A stretch of 39,743 bases of DNA, taken from positions 1 to 39,743 of the forward strand of contig NZ_JBDKWZ010000030.1 of assembly GCF_039710355.1 (NCBI RefSeq), read 5' to 3'. This stretch comes from Rapidithrix thailandica. GTDB lineage: Bacteria > Bacteroidota > Bacteroidia > Cytophagales > Flammeovirgaceae. This document shows positions 1 through 6,736 of the stretch, piece after piece (position 1 is the stretch's first letter; every line of letters begins with the position of its first letter). The translations under genes and the position numbers were made by a program. Under the pieces are notes generated by a model. It was given only the letters and a program-made list of their open reading frames with translations, did no database searches and was not told where the DNA came from.

Positions 1-110
1 ATGCTTGGCAAAATGACCGCAACAACAAAGAAAGTCGGATAAACTGGCAGTTTACCACCAAGGAATCAAGAGTGAAACTAAAAAGACTTTATCCGTCATT
101 TAATGATTAA
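1..110 (+). CDS. IS630-family transposase, C-terminal fragment
   Basis: The third frame is open from the window edge to TAA at 108-110 and encodes 35 residues beginning AWQNDRNN and containing INWQFTTKESRVKLKRLYP. The W-x-x-x-RN...INW-F-T...KL-RLYP pattern is the usual end of IS630-family DDE transposases, shortly after the catalytic Glu. The N-terminal part and the catalytic residues are outside the window. The call rests on recognising this tail, with no competing reading frame of interest. Confidence 0.65.
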   Translation, partial: AWQNDRNNKESRINWQFTTKESRVKLKRLYPSFND

Positions 111-120
111 CATAACACTA
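1..120 (+). mobile_element. IS630-family insertion sequence, right end (partial)
   Basis: This is the 3' end of an IS630/Tc1-type element whose body lies left of the window. The transposase stop is at 108-110. The element probably ends with ACATAACAC at 110-118 and is followed by a TA at 119-120, the target dinucleotide duplicated by this family. Read inward on the other strand the terminus is GTGTTATGTTAA. It matches GTGTTAAGTAAA at the left end of the element at the right edge of the window (from 39626) at 10 of 12 positions. Terminus placement rests on this match and on the TA. Confidence 0.6.
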
Positions 121-279
121 GTAACAAAAGTATTTACATTTGAGTGTATTGGTGTAATAAAAGCTATACTTAATTATATACCAATTCGTTATGGTCAAAA
201 AAATAACGTAGTCCTGACCGCCAGCCAAAGTGGCACGGTAAAAGTCTTTGTGGCCAACGAAAGCGATGTGGACGTATGG

Positions 280-293
280 ACTGGGCGTCCCCG
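280..293 (+). repeat. 14-nt core-breaking insertion, type A
   Basis: ACTGGGCGTCCCCG sits between the codons for W and F of the Rhs motif VDVW/FDNLQ. Removing exactly 14 nt restores the frame. An identical copy lies at 2175-2188. It matches the type-B 14-mer (ACTGGCCGTCCGCA) at 11 of 14 positions although it lies at a different site in the core. Confidence 0.7.
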
Positions 294-422
294 TTCGACA
301 ACCTGCAAATCACCTACAGCCCCCGTCTGGAAGTAATCTCCGCCTTGGATGAGTACCCCTACGGTAGTATCTTGCAAGAACACCACTTAGAAGGAGTGGA
401 CAAAGGCCGCTACGACTACCAG

Positions 423-436
423 ACTAGCCGTCCGCA
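423..436 (+). repeat. 14-nt core-breaking insertion, type B
   Basis: ACTAGCCGTCCGCA sits between the codons for DYQ and GNFAEKD. Removing 14 nt restores the Rhs frame. Copies of this 14-mer (A or G at position 4) occur at 2318-2331, 3842-3855, 5310-5323, 6669-6682 and 8298-8311, a diverged copy at 9715-9728, and an inverted copy at 18871-18884. In copies reading ACTAG, the TAG is an in-frame stop for the downstream tip frame. Confidence 0.75.
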
Positions 437-484
437 GGAAACTTTGCCGAAAAAGACCAAGAGACCGGCTGGAATGCGTTTGAG

Positions 485-1303
485 TTGAGGATGTATGGTG
501 GGAAAATGGGAAGGTGGTTGAGCACGGATCCTTATGGACAGTATTGGTCTCCTTATGTGGGGATGGGGAATAATCCCATGAACAGAGTGGATCTGGATGG
601 GGGAACAGATGATCCTATTCGTCTTAAAGAAGTAACTATACTTGGAAAACGTAGTTGGTTTGCCTCATTTTGGGGTGGTATAAAAAATTTCTTTAAAAAT
701 ATAGATTGGGCCGCTTCTGATAACTACATGGCTAGTTTACCAAACTATGGAGGGATTACCTATTTTGGTAAATACGGGAGTGGAACTTATTGGGAACGAA
801 CAAATAATCAATTTTATCAATCAATACCTTTTTCCACTGAAGCAGGGATAACTGTAGATTTAAGGTTTACTCCTACAAAAGCAGGGAATGATAAACTAAT
901 AGGGGGGGCCTATGTTTATGGCTACAATAGTACTAAAGGAGAGCTGGTGCTTGACCCTAAGGAAGGTTATGTTGCAATTCCTGCAACCGAAAAACTTGAA
1001 GTTCGTCTGATGCCCCAGACGATGGGTGTAAGAGCTTTGTATACTCATTTACCATCTATTGGTAAAAAAACATCTTTGTTAAGCCTTAGACATCAATATG
1101 ATGTTAGTGTTGCTTTTAAAACAGGTACTATTAAAGTTGGTCAATTATTGAATTTGGGAACAAGAAAAATTCATATAATGAACAAGTATACATTTAGTGT
1201 GCATGTATTTGCAACTCAGTATTTTGTATCAACTCCAGAAATGAGACAAGCTTTTTATAAAGATTTGACAACAACTTATCTTCCTTCTAGATATAGAAAA
1301 TGA
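485..1303 (+). CDS. Orphan Rhs C-terminal tip 1, unknown toxin domain
   Basis: The conserved Rhs end (LRMYGGKMGRWLSTDPYGQYWSPYVGMGNNPMNRVDLDGG) is followed by a variable tip of about 230 residues. The frame is open from 428, just after an in-frame TAG, and the first start-like codon is TTG 485. No real initiation site is evident, which fits a 3' cassette needing recombination onto an intact rhs gene. The tip starts with LKEVTILGKR, a linker type common before Bacteroidota polymorphic-toxin domains. It then becomes aromatic and probably beta-rich, with no motif I recognise. It overlaps the next gene by 4 nt, the usual toxin/immunity layout. A membrane-spanning partner hints at a membrane or envelope target, but the activity is unknown. 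Confidence 0.7.
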   Translation: MRMYGGKMGRWLSTDPYGQYWSPYVGMGNNPMNRVDLDGGTDDPIRLKEVTILGKRSWFASFWGGIKNFFKNIDWAASDNYMASLPNYGGITYFGKYGSGTYWERTNNQFYQSIPFSTEAGITVDLRFTPTKAGNDKLIGGAYVYGYNSTKGELVLDPKEGYVAIPATEKLEVRLMPQTMGVRALYTHLPSIGKKTSLLSLRHQYDVSVAFKTGTIKVGQLLNLGTRKIHIMNKYTFSVHVFATQYFVSTPEMRQAFYKDLTTTYLPSRYRK

Positions 1304-1959
1304 TGAAAATAAGTTTGGAAAAAATTAGTAAAGTTGAAGGGGGATATCGCTATTTATTTAGAGATTTTAACCCTATTAAGAATAAATTCAAAGAATATAA
1401 GTTTAATCAGCCTTATTGGTTATTTGAAAATCAAAAAATTTTTAAGTATGAGATTTATTTACTTAAGTATATTGCTACGAAGATTGGCAAAATACTTCTT
1501 TTAGTAGTCATAATAGATGCTTTATTCTTAGCGATTATTGATCAATTCTTGTTTACATTTTCATATATTCATTCTTTCCCAATTCTATATTTGGTATTAG
1601 TAATTTGTGGAATAGTCTATTTTTTCTATGAAATTAGATCAGAAATTTATTTTCTTAAAGATAGTATAAAGATACCTGGAGTAATAGAAGAGAAGATAAT
1701 GGATCCTGGAGAGGCCAGTATAACCAAATATTCTATTTCTTATGTATATCAAGATCAAAAATATAGTATTTTTACTGATATTGGAGGGCTTAATGCATAT
1801 GAAGTAGGGGATCAGGTTACCGTTTTGATTGGAAATAGATTTCCAGAAATTATTAAAATTTATTGTGGATGGTTTTTCAGGCTAAGTGTATTTGATATTA
1901 TTATTTATGGTATTTTAATTTATACTAGAGTATTTCTTGCGCCAGGTTGGATAGATTAA
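1300..1959 (+). CDS. Multi-TM immunity candidate, DUF3592-like
   Basis: This 219-residue protein overlaps the tip-1 gene by ATGA. It has two hydrophobic segments at about residues 63-85 and 93-110 and a third near the C-terminus (about 198-213). A soluble middle part reads PGVIEEK...YVYQDQKYSIFTDIGG...YEVGDQVTVLIGNRFPEI, which resembles DUF3592-type small membrane proteins (Y-x-V-x-G-x-x-Y ... GD-V-V). Position and overlap suggest it is the cognate immunity protein of tip 1, acting in the inner membrane. Base composition is AT-richer than in the Rhs core part, as expected for exchangeable cassettes. Confidence 0.65.
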   Translation: MMKISLEKISKVEGGYRYLFRDFNPIKNKFKEYKFNQPYWLFENQKIFKYEIYLLKYIATKIGKILLLVVIIDALFLAIIDQFLFTFSYIHSFPILYLVLVICGIVYFFYEIRSEIYFLKDSIKIPGVIEEKIMDPGEASITKYSISYVYQDQKYSIFTDIGGLNAYEVGDQVTVLIGNRFPEIIKIYCGWFFRLSVFDIIIYGILIYTRVFLAPGWID

Positions 1960-2108
1960 AATGAGTGACAATATTGATTTTCATAATTCTTTCTGGATTT
2001 GAGAGTAGTTTCCTACCATTGTAGTCTCTTTTTTCTTTTTAAAAACATTGTCGCGAAATAATCTATAGCTTGTAGCCCATTACTACCTGAATACTTATCT
2101 CAGAATTG
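1960..2108. other. Inter-cassette gap 1
   Basis: AT-rich spacer between immunity 1 and the second Rhs core duplicate. The only structure seen is a weak imperfect hairpin near 2005-2030 followed by a T-run, which could end transcription of cassette 1. No gene is visible. Confidence 0.35.
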
Positions 2109-2331
2109 ATGTCCGCCAGCCAGAGTGGTACGGTAAAAGTCTTTGTGGCCAACAAAAGCGATGTGGACGTATGGACTGGGCGTCCCCGTTCGACAACCTG
2201 CAAATCACCTACAGCCCCCGTCTGGAAGTAATCTCCGCCTTGGATTATTACCCCTATGGCAGTATCTTGCAAGAACTTCACTTAGAAGGAGTGGACAAAG
2301 GCCGTTATGACTACCAGACTAGCCGTCCGCA
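2109..2331 (+). pseudogene. Rhs core 3'-end duplicate, frameshifted (cassette 2)
   Basis: Nearly identical to 209-436, carrying the same two 14-nt insertions (2175-2188 and 2318-2331) and the same three-frame order of Rhs motifs (VFVANKSDVDVW / FDNLQITYSPRLEVISALDYYPYGSILQELHLEG...GRYDYQ / GNFAEKD). It starts abruptly at about 2109. The shared lesions show that cassettes 1 and 2 derive from a copy that was already broken. Confidence 0.8.
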
Positions 2332-3129
2332 GGAAACTTTGCCGAGAAAGACCAAGAAACCGGCTGGAATGCGTTTGAGTTAAGAAATTATGACCCTATA
2401 ATAGGACGTTGGCTCACTACCGATCCGTATGGGCAATATTTCAGTCCCTACTTGGGTATGGGTAACAATCCTGTTAATCGTTTTGACCCTGATGGTGGAT
2501 TTGATTGGTATAGAAATAATCAGACAAACGATGTGGTTTGGATAGATGGCTCAGCAGAGGTTGATGGCTTTACACACTTATCTGCCAATGCGCTTGACCC
2601 TTCAGTAATTGGTGCAATTAGCTCAAGTATACAGGCTGGTGGATTTGATAAGTTTTTAGAGTACTTTAATAATTCTCGTTTAGGCAGTGATTATTTCTTT
2701 GACCTTTCTAACACATTTGATTTTCCTCGTGAGGGGTGGTTAGCGTCATTAATAGATAACAGTTTGCCAATAAGTGATGCTTTCCACATTTCAGAATGGA
2801 CACACAGTTCAATTGCTAATGGGACAGAAGCTAATAATGCTCTTGAGCATCATATCGGAACATTTTTAATGACGAATAGATGGGGCCCTGGATCTGCTGG
2901 TGCGATAACTACTGCCAATGAAATCAGAGGATTAATAATTAATGATAGACAAAGTGGGAGGATGCTTGATGCGCTAAGAGGTCGACCTGGCACTGCATTC
3001 GAATGGAAGGATATCGGGAATAATATTATCGGAGGATGGAAGTATACTAAGTGGCATTTTTCGAATTATGTATTTAATCGAAATGCATGGTTTAACGACA
3101 TGCCTTCTAACGCAAAAGTTTTGCATTAA
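2323..3129 (+). CDS. Orphan Rhs C-terminal tip 2, possibly DUF6973-like toxin
   Basis: The frame is open from 2323, after an in-frame TAG, and encodes GNFAEKDQETGWNAFELRNYD, GRWLTTDPYGQYFSPYLGMGNNPVNRFDPDGG and then a tip of about 210 residues. The first ATG is at 2452, inside the conserved GMGNNP motif, so the segment lacks a plausible start of its own and is a cassette rather than a free gene. The tip is mostly alpha-helical. Its segment NALEHHIGTFLMTNRWGPGS...TANEIRGLI resembles the (R/E)H-x-x-(W/F)-N...G...A...(H/N)E layout of DUF6973-type domains seen in polymorphic toxins, which is a weak assignment. A lipoprotein gene follows 5 nt downstream, consistent with a periplasmic target. Confidence 0.65.
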   Translation, partial: PSAGNFAEKDQETGWNAFELRNYDPIIGRWLTTDPYGQYFSPYLGMGNNPVNRFDPDGGFDWYRNNQTNDVVWIDGSAEVDGFTHLSANALDPSVIGAISSSIQAGGFDKFLEYFNNSRLGSDYFFDLSNTFDFPREGWLASLIDNSLPISDAFHISEWTHSSIANGTEANNALEHHIGTFLMTNRWGPGSAGAITTANEIRGLIINDRQSGRMLDALRGRPGTAFEWKDIGNNIIGGWKYTKWHFSNYVFNRNAWFNDMPSNAKVLH

Positions 3130-3134
3130 TCACT

Positions 3135-3476
3135 ATGAGTAAAAATGCGCTATATATCCTTTCTACTTTATTTTTCATAGGTTGTGGAGAACAAAAAGAT
3201 TTTGTTCACAAGGTGGAATTGGCACCGATAAATACAAACGGAACACTTTATTATGATTTATACAAGACAGGTATTGATAATTATAAGTACGAATTTAAAA
3301 TAAGTACTAAGCAGGATACACTAGATGTGTTTGAGGTGCATTTAAATGATGCTACCTACAAAAATATAGAGTTTAATGTGAAGGAAAATAGAGATACAAT
3401 ATTTATCAACTCCAATTGGAATTTAGGCCGTTATAGTAAATTGGTAAAAAATAAAATGGTTGTTTTGAAAGAGTAG
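3135..3476 (+). CDS. Lipoprotein immunity candidate for tip 2
   Basis: This 113-residue protein has a short hydrophobic leader and a lipobox ending FIGC at Cys17, so it is probably a lipoprotein facing the periplasm. The rest is small and beta-rich, with no recognised domain. It lies 5 nt after the tip-2 stop and shares no similarity that I can see with the other immunity candidates here. Periplasmic placement of an immunity protein normally mirrors the site of toxin action. Confidence 0.6.
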   Translation: MSKNALYILSTLFFIGCGEQKDFVHKVELAPINTNGTLYYDLYKTGIDNYKYEFKISTKQDTLDVFEVHLNDATYKNIEFNVKENRDTIFINSNWNLGRYSKLVKNKMVVLKE

Positions 3477-3515
3477 TAAACAAAATCATTTAAAAATATT
3501 AGCCAGGTTTAGCCA

Positions 3516-3566
3516 GCCTGGCTGGAATGCGTTTGAGCTGAGGATGTATGATGGGAAAGTTGGGAA
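3516..3566 (+). repeat. Rhs core scrap joined to palindrome element ('empty' junction 1)
   Basis: A 50-nt remnant encodes GWNAFELRMYDGKVG and is then joined directly to the palindrome mosaic (from about 3568, AATAAACCCAAAC) with no toxin. The same junction appears at about 11064-11070 and, inverted, at about 18790-18800. This suggests that the core end plus palindrome element was copied as a unit. Confidence 0.65.
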
Positions 3567-3567
3567 T

Positions 3568-3832
3568 AAACCCAAACTCTCCACTCCTTAGTGACCTAAA
3601 GAATCCGATCTGTCAAATAACCTCTCAGCCCCAAAGGGGCCAAATCACATAGCCAAGGGAGTAGCCCTTGGGTAAAAATAAGATGCCGTCCCAGCCCTGA
3701 AAGGGCGGAATATCTTTTAATCCCAGGCTCGTTATTGTATTTCGCTCCTTCGGAGCTATGGCTACATTTTCTATGGTTATTTTAGGGTTGTACCCTGAAC
3801 TGTTGGATGGTGTCCCTTCGGGACTTCGCGGC
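3568..3832. repeat. Mini-palindrome mosaic element, full copy 1
   Basis: This roughly 265-nt intergenic element contains a series of short perfect inverted repeats: GCCCC-AAA-GGGGC, CCAAGGG-n5-CCCTTGG, GCCCT-GAA-AGGGC, GCTCC-TTC-GGAGC, AGGG-n-ACCCT and GTCCC-TTC-GGGAC. The minus strand is open for 69 codons, but that frame is only the palindromes read through and is not a gene. Other copies are at about 7949-8084 (right half), 9471-9510 (end only), 10873-10976 (right half), 11069-11336 (full) and inverted halves within 18700-19170. Its right end runs straight into an Rhs fragment at GCAATTATCAG. Confidence 0.8.
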
Positions 3833-3903
3833 AATTATCAGACTGGCCGTCCGCAGGAGACTTTGCCGAAAAAGACCAAGAAACCGGCTGGAATGCGTTT
3901 GAA

Positions 3904-4638
3904 TTGAGGATGTATGATTCCAAGGTTGCAAGGTGGTTGTCTATTGATCCGGCCAGACAGTTTGCTTCGCCTTATGTGGGGATGGGGAATAATCCGATTG
4001 CAGGGGTGGATCCGGATGGAGCATTCTTTTTAACTGATTTTGTAAATCAATTAACAGGGGAAACAATACATATTGATGATGGTATGGATCAAGTAGTAAT
4101 GGTTGATCCAAGTGATTGGTCATTTATAGAAATGATGAGTACAAATGACACTTGGACTTGGGAAAACTCTTCTACTTATTTCTCAATTATTAATGATGGA
4201 CTTGTTGATTTAAATGGTGATTTTGGGATGATTGCGAGAACTGTGTTTGCTGAAATGCGTAGTGGTGATGCTAATTCAAAATTAATAGTTGCAGAGTCGC
4301 TGAGAAATAGGAATGATTGTGGTTGTTATGAAGGTAGGGGTGGCTATTCTAAATTTATTCCTAAATTTTATGATGCAGCAAAAACTTGGGATAAAAACTA
4401 TAATAAGTGGCAAAATCCATATATTGTTGCTAACAAAAACCCAATTGCAATGAAGGCATGGTTAGGGTCATTAACAGCTGCATGGAAAGCATATGGGTTA
4501 AACTCAAATATTGCCAAAGGGGCTATATTTTATAATTCATCGAGCAGTACCCAATGGGATAAAGTGTTTAAAAAAATAGAATTAAATATTCCTCATAAAG
4601 GGATTAAAGGAATATGGACAAATCAAAAAATACATTAA
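3904..4638 (+). CDS. Orphan Rhs tip 3, SleB-like cell-wall hydrolase toxin
   Basis: The Rhs end (LRMYDSKVARWLSIDPARQF...GMGNNPIAGVDPDG) precedes a tip whose residues 108-240 look like the SleB/Hydrolase_2 family of peptidoglycan hydrolases. The segment IARTVFAEMRSGD...VAESLRNR matches the family's LAR-x-VYAEARGE...VVLNR start, with the proposed catalytic Glu at 117. Near the end, KGAIFYNSSSS matches the family's G-A-x-x-FYNP segment. The frame continues upstream through GDFAEKDQETGWNAFE to about 3834, where it enters the palindrome element. TTG 3904 is only the first start-like codon. The secreted partner overlapping by 25 nt fits a toxin that attacks peptidoglycan in the periplasm. Confidence 0.7.
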   Translation: MRMYDSKVARWLSIDPARQFASPYVGMGNNPIAGVDPDGAFFLTDFVNQLTGETIHIDDGMDQVVMVDPSDWSFIEMMSTNDTWTWENSSTYFSIINDGLVDLNGDFGMIARTVFAEMRSGDANSKLIVAESLRNRNDCGCYEGRGGYSKFIPKFYDAAKTWDKNYNKWQNPYIVANKNPIAMKAWLGSLTAAWKAYGLNSNIAKGAIFYNSSSSTQWDKVFKKIELNIPHKGIKGIWTNQKIH

Positions 4639-5156
4639 TTACAGTGATTATATTCACTTTCATTAGCATAACTGGTTTTTCTCAGCCCAATAAGAAGAGT
4701 GTTTGGTTTAAAGATATTGATAGTGATAGGTTTAAAGTTTTATGGAAATCTAATGGAATAATACATGAATCGGTTACAACATTTGAAATAACTTCTAAAG
4801 AAAAGTTGACTTTAGAGGTCTCAAATTTGAAAGAATTTATATTTTCTGAGAGTACAGGAAATCCAGGTAACCGCTTTATTATTCTTTTTAAGGCTGAGAA
4901 AGCTTTGGAACGGGTAATTGAAAATGTAATTAAATTAAACGATGCATTAGGGGTGATTGTTTATTACTGTATTAATGAAAATAAGTTAGTGATCGAAGAG
5001 TATCGAATGAATAGGAAAAAACAATATAATTTGAATATAGACTGCCCTACATTTACCTACATCTGTTTGGATGCACAAAGCTCTTTTTTTGAGGAAGATG
5101 GGTTTCATTTGAGAACTTATGAAGGTGAAGAAGTAATATTGTATTATAAAAAATAG
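4614..5156 (+). CDS. Secreted immunity candidate for the SleB-like tip
   Basis: This 180-residue protein has a clear N-terminal signal peptide (hydrophobic segment at about residues 8-22, cleavage near GFSQ), so it acts in the periplasm. AAAGGA lies just before ATG 4614 and serves as ribosome-binding site. The gene begins 25 nt before the toxin stop, the largest toxin/immunity overlap in the array. I do not recognise the domain. Pairing of an exported immunity protein with a peptidoglycan hydrolase is functionally consistent. Confidence 0.65.
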   Translation: MDKSKNTLITVIIFTFISITGFSQPNKKSVWFKDIDSDRFKVLWKSNGIIHESVTTFEITSKEKLTLEVSNLKEFIFSESTGNPGNRFIILFKAEKALERVIENVIKLNDALGVIVYYCINENKLVIEEYRMNRKKQYNLNIDCPTFTYICLDAQSSFFEEDGFHLRTYEGEEVILYYKK

Positions 5157-5256
5157 AACTATCTTCCCTTAGTATATTAGTACCCTCTTTCCAGTGACAC
5201 TACGGGTAAGCAATGCGAGTTAAACTTCAGAGATATCACTCCTCACTCCGTTTGTA

Positions 5257-5371
5257 CCTTGCAAGAACTTCACTTAGAAGGAGTGGACAAAGGCCGCTAC
5301 GGCTACCAGACTAGCCGTCCGCAGGAAACTTTGCCGAAAAAGACCAAGAGCCTGGCTGGAATGCGTTTGAG
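5257..5371 (+). pseudogene. Rhs core scrap (cassette 4)
   Basis: A short duplicate of the Rhs core end runs from LQELHLEGVDKGRYGYQ through the type-B 14-mer (5310-5323) into GNFAEKDQE-LAGMRLS / ...AFELRMYD. It starts at CCTTGCAAGAACTT and lacks the earlier VDVW/FDNLQ part. The preceding 100 nt (5157-5256) show nothing I recognise. Confidence 0.7.
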
Positions 5372-6130
5372 TTGAGGATGTATGATTCCAAGGTTACAAG
5401 GTGGTTGTCTATTGATCCGGCCAGGCAGTTTGCTTCGCCTTATGTGGGGATGGGGAATAGTCCGGTGAATGGGATAGATAAAGATGGGGATATTGCATGG
5501 TTTGTCCCTGGATTGGTAGGAGGAGTAATTGGACTTGGTTTTAATATCACAGCTCAGGTAACAGAAGGAAAGTTTGATATTACATCTGGCCAGACATGGG
5601 CTAGAATGGGTGTAGCAACTGGGACAGGTTTTGGTCTTGCTTATACACCAGGTGGTCTTGCTGGTGTTGCTACTGCAGGGGCTGTTTCTGGTGGATCGAA
5701 TGTGCTTGATCAAGCTATAAAAAATGGAGGTTTTGATAATATTGATACTCATGAAGCACTGGCAAGTGCAGTAGGTGGAGCAATAGGAAATGGGGTTGGT
5801 CAGATGGTTGGAAAAAGTCTACAAGCTGGAACAACAGGAGGAAGTTTGCTTATCACTAATTTTGGAGTAGATATGAGATCAAAAGCCGTGCAAAATGCCA
5901 TTAGCTCAGCTTCAGAAGTTGTTGGTGGTGTTAGTGGTGCCTTTTCAGCCATCTGGATGAATGAGCTAATGCATATGAATTTTAATTGGGGAGATACTGA
6001 TATAGTATATGGAGTTACTCCTTGGGGGTATGAATATGCAGTACCTAAAGGTGAAACATTGTTTTTACCAGAAATAACAATTACCCCTGTGGGAGTCCTG
6101 ATTCCGCAAGAGCAGAAGGTAAAAGATTAA
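5372..6130 (+). CDS. Orphan Rhs tip 4, glycine-rich tip without recognised toxin domain
   Basis: The Rhs end (LRMYDSKVTRWLSIDPARQF...VNGIDKDGD) is followed by about 200 residues rich in Gly and Ala with small hydrophobic runs (VPGLVGGVIGLGF, GGLAGVATAGAVSGGSN, AVGGAIGNGVGQMVGK). Such segments commonly sit between the Rhs core and the toxin domain. The protein ends soon after LPEITITPVG, a motif that normally introduces the toxin, so the toxin domain may be lost. Alternatively the hydrophobic region itself could act on membranes. TTG 5372 is only the first start-like codon after the in-frame TAG at 5312. A small two-TM protein gene follows. Confidence 0.6.
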   Translation: MRMYDSKVTRWLSIDPARQFASPYVGMGNSPVNGIDKDGDIAWFVPGLVGGVIGLGFNITAQVTEGKFDITSGQTWARMGVATGTGFGLAYTPGGLAGVATAGAVSGGSNVLDQAIKNGGFDNIDTHEALASAVGGAIGNGVGQMVGKSLQAGTTGGSLLITNFGVDMRSKAVQNAISSASEVVGGVSGAFSAIWMNELMHMNFNWGDTDIVYGVTPWGYEYAVPKGETLFLPEITITPVGVLIPQEQKVKD

Positions 6131-6171
6131 TTTTGTTACAAGAAATAGCAATTACAATAGAAATTAAAGAA

Positions 6172-6327
6172 ATGTTACGTATAGTTATATTATTGGTATC
6201 CTTGTTTTTGTGGTTGTTTTTAATTAACTATTTAAGACATATAAGAGGATTGTCAATTTTAGAAATGATAGGTTTTTTTCTGTTAATTGTGGCTTTTACA
6301 TACCTTGTCATAAGGAAAAAGATTTAG
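6172..6327 (+). CDS. Small two-TM protein, possible immunity for tip 4
   Basis: This 51-residue protein starting at ATG 6172 is almost entirely two hydrophobic helices (about residues 2-18 and 29-46) ending in basic RKKI. An in-frame TTG at 6133 would add 13 residues, but the ATG has a purine-rich AAAGAA upstream and gives a normal membrane start. It lies 41 nt after tip 4. A tiny inner-membrane protein is what one expects as immunity to a membrane-active toxin. It could equally be a remnant. Confidence 0.4.
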   Translation: MLRIVILLVSLFLWLFLINYLRHIRGLSILEMIGFFLLIVAFTYLVIRKKI

Positions 6328-6607
6328 AAGATTAAATTATTCCAGCATTTTTTAATTTGCAGTGTCTGACATTTGTAAATGTATTTCAAGTTGACTTTTG
6401 TCGTATCTATAGATAGGTAATTTTTAAGGTTCTTGGTAACACGGAAAGTAAGGTCCAAGATGGTTTAAGGTTTACTTTTTGAATGGAATATGTAGGGTGT
6501 GGTGTGAAATTACAGTTTCCGATTGTCTTTGGTTTTCTGATATTCTTTCTTCTTAAAGAAAAGGCCTACTTTTTTACAAAAGTGATGGTTTTAAAAAACA
6601 ACTGCTA
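6328..6607. other. Inter-cassette gap, no gene seen
   Basis: About 280 nt of AT-rich sequence. An open stretch on the plus strand from 6483 runs into the Rhs scrap in the wrong frame and is not a real gene. No palindrome element is present here, unlike in most other gaps of the array. Confidence 0.5.
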
Positions 6608-6736
6608 TGAAAGTATCTTGCAAGAACACCACTTAGAAGGAGTGGGTAAAGGCCGTTATGACTACCAGACTAGCCGTCCGCAGGAAACTTTGCCGAAAAG
6701 GATAAAGAGACTGGTTGGAATGCTTTTGAACTGAGG
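6608..6736 (+). pseudogene. Rhs core scrap (cassette 5)
   Basis: The core duplicate starts at ESILQEHHLEGVGKGRYDYQ, carries the type-B 14-mer at 6669-6682, and continues in the +2 frame as GNFAEKDKETGWNAFELRMYDGKVG into tip 5. As in the other cassettes the 14-mer blocks any continuous core-to-tip reading. Confidence 0.7.

Larger units (their letters stand above)
209..484 (+). pseudogene. Rhs core 3'-end duplicate, frameshifted (cassette 1)
   Basis: This segment encodes the last part of an Rhs/YD-repeat core in three successive frames: ASQSGTVKVFVANESDVDVW (to 279), then FDNLQITYSPRLEVISALDE ... GRYDYQ (294-422), then GNFAEKDQETGWNAFELRMY (from 437, running into the tip gene). Joining the three frames restores the normal Rhs order. 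The frame is broken by two 14-nt insertions, at 280-293 and 423-436. No upstream core is present, so this is an orphan copy that cannot be expressed as one Rhs protein. It is nearly identical to the copy at 2109-2331. Confidence 0.8.

Noticed and set aside
276..488. 70-codon plus-strand gene starting MDWASPFDNLQ, repeated at 2171-2383
   Set aside because: The start lies inside the 14-nt insertion and the C-terminus (after DYQ) is an out-of-frame reading of the Rhs core. It is a frameshift product, not a gene.
3625..3834. 69-codon minus-strand open frame across the palindrome element
   Set aside because: It only reads through the mini-palindromes. Equivalent frames recur in other copies with shifts, and there is no start signal or domain.
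5303..5752. 149-codon minus-strand open frame opposite tip 4
   Set aside because: Low-complexity composition (Ser/Thr/Cys/Pro-rich) is the mirror of the glycine-rich tip. No start signal or domain is seen.
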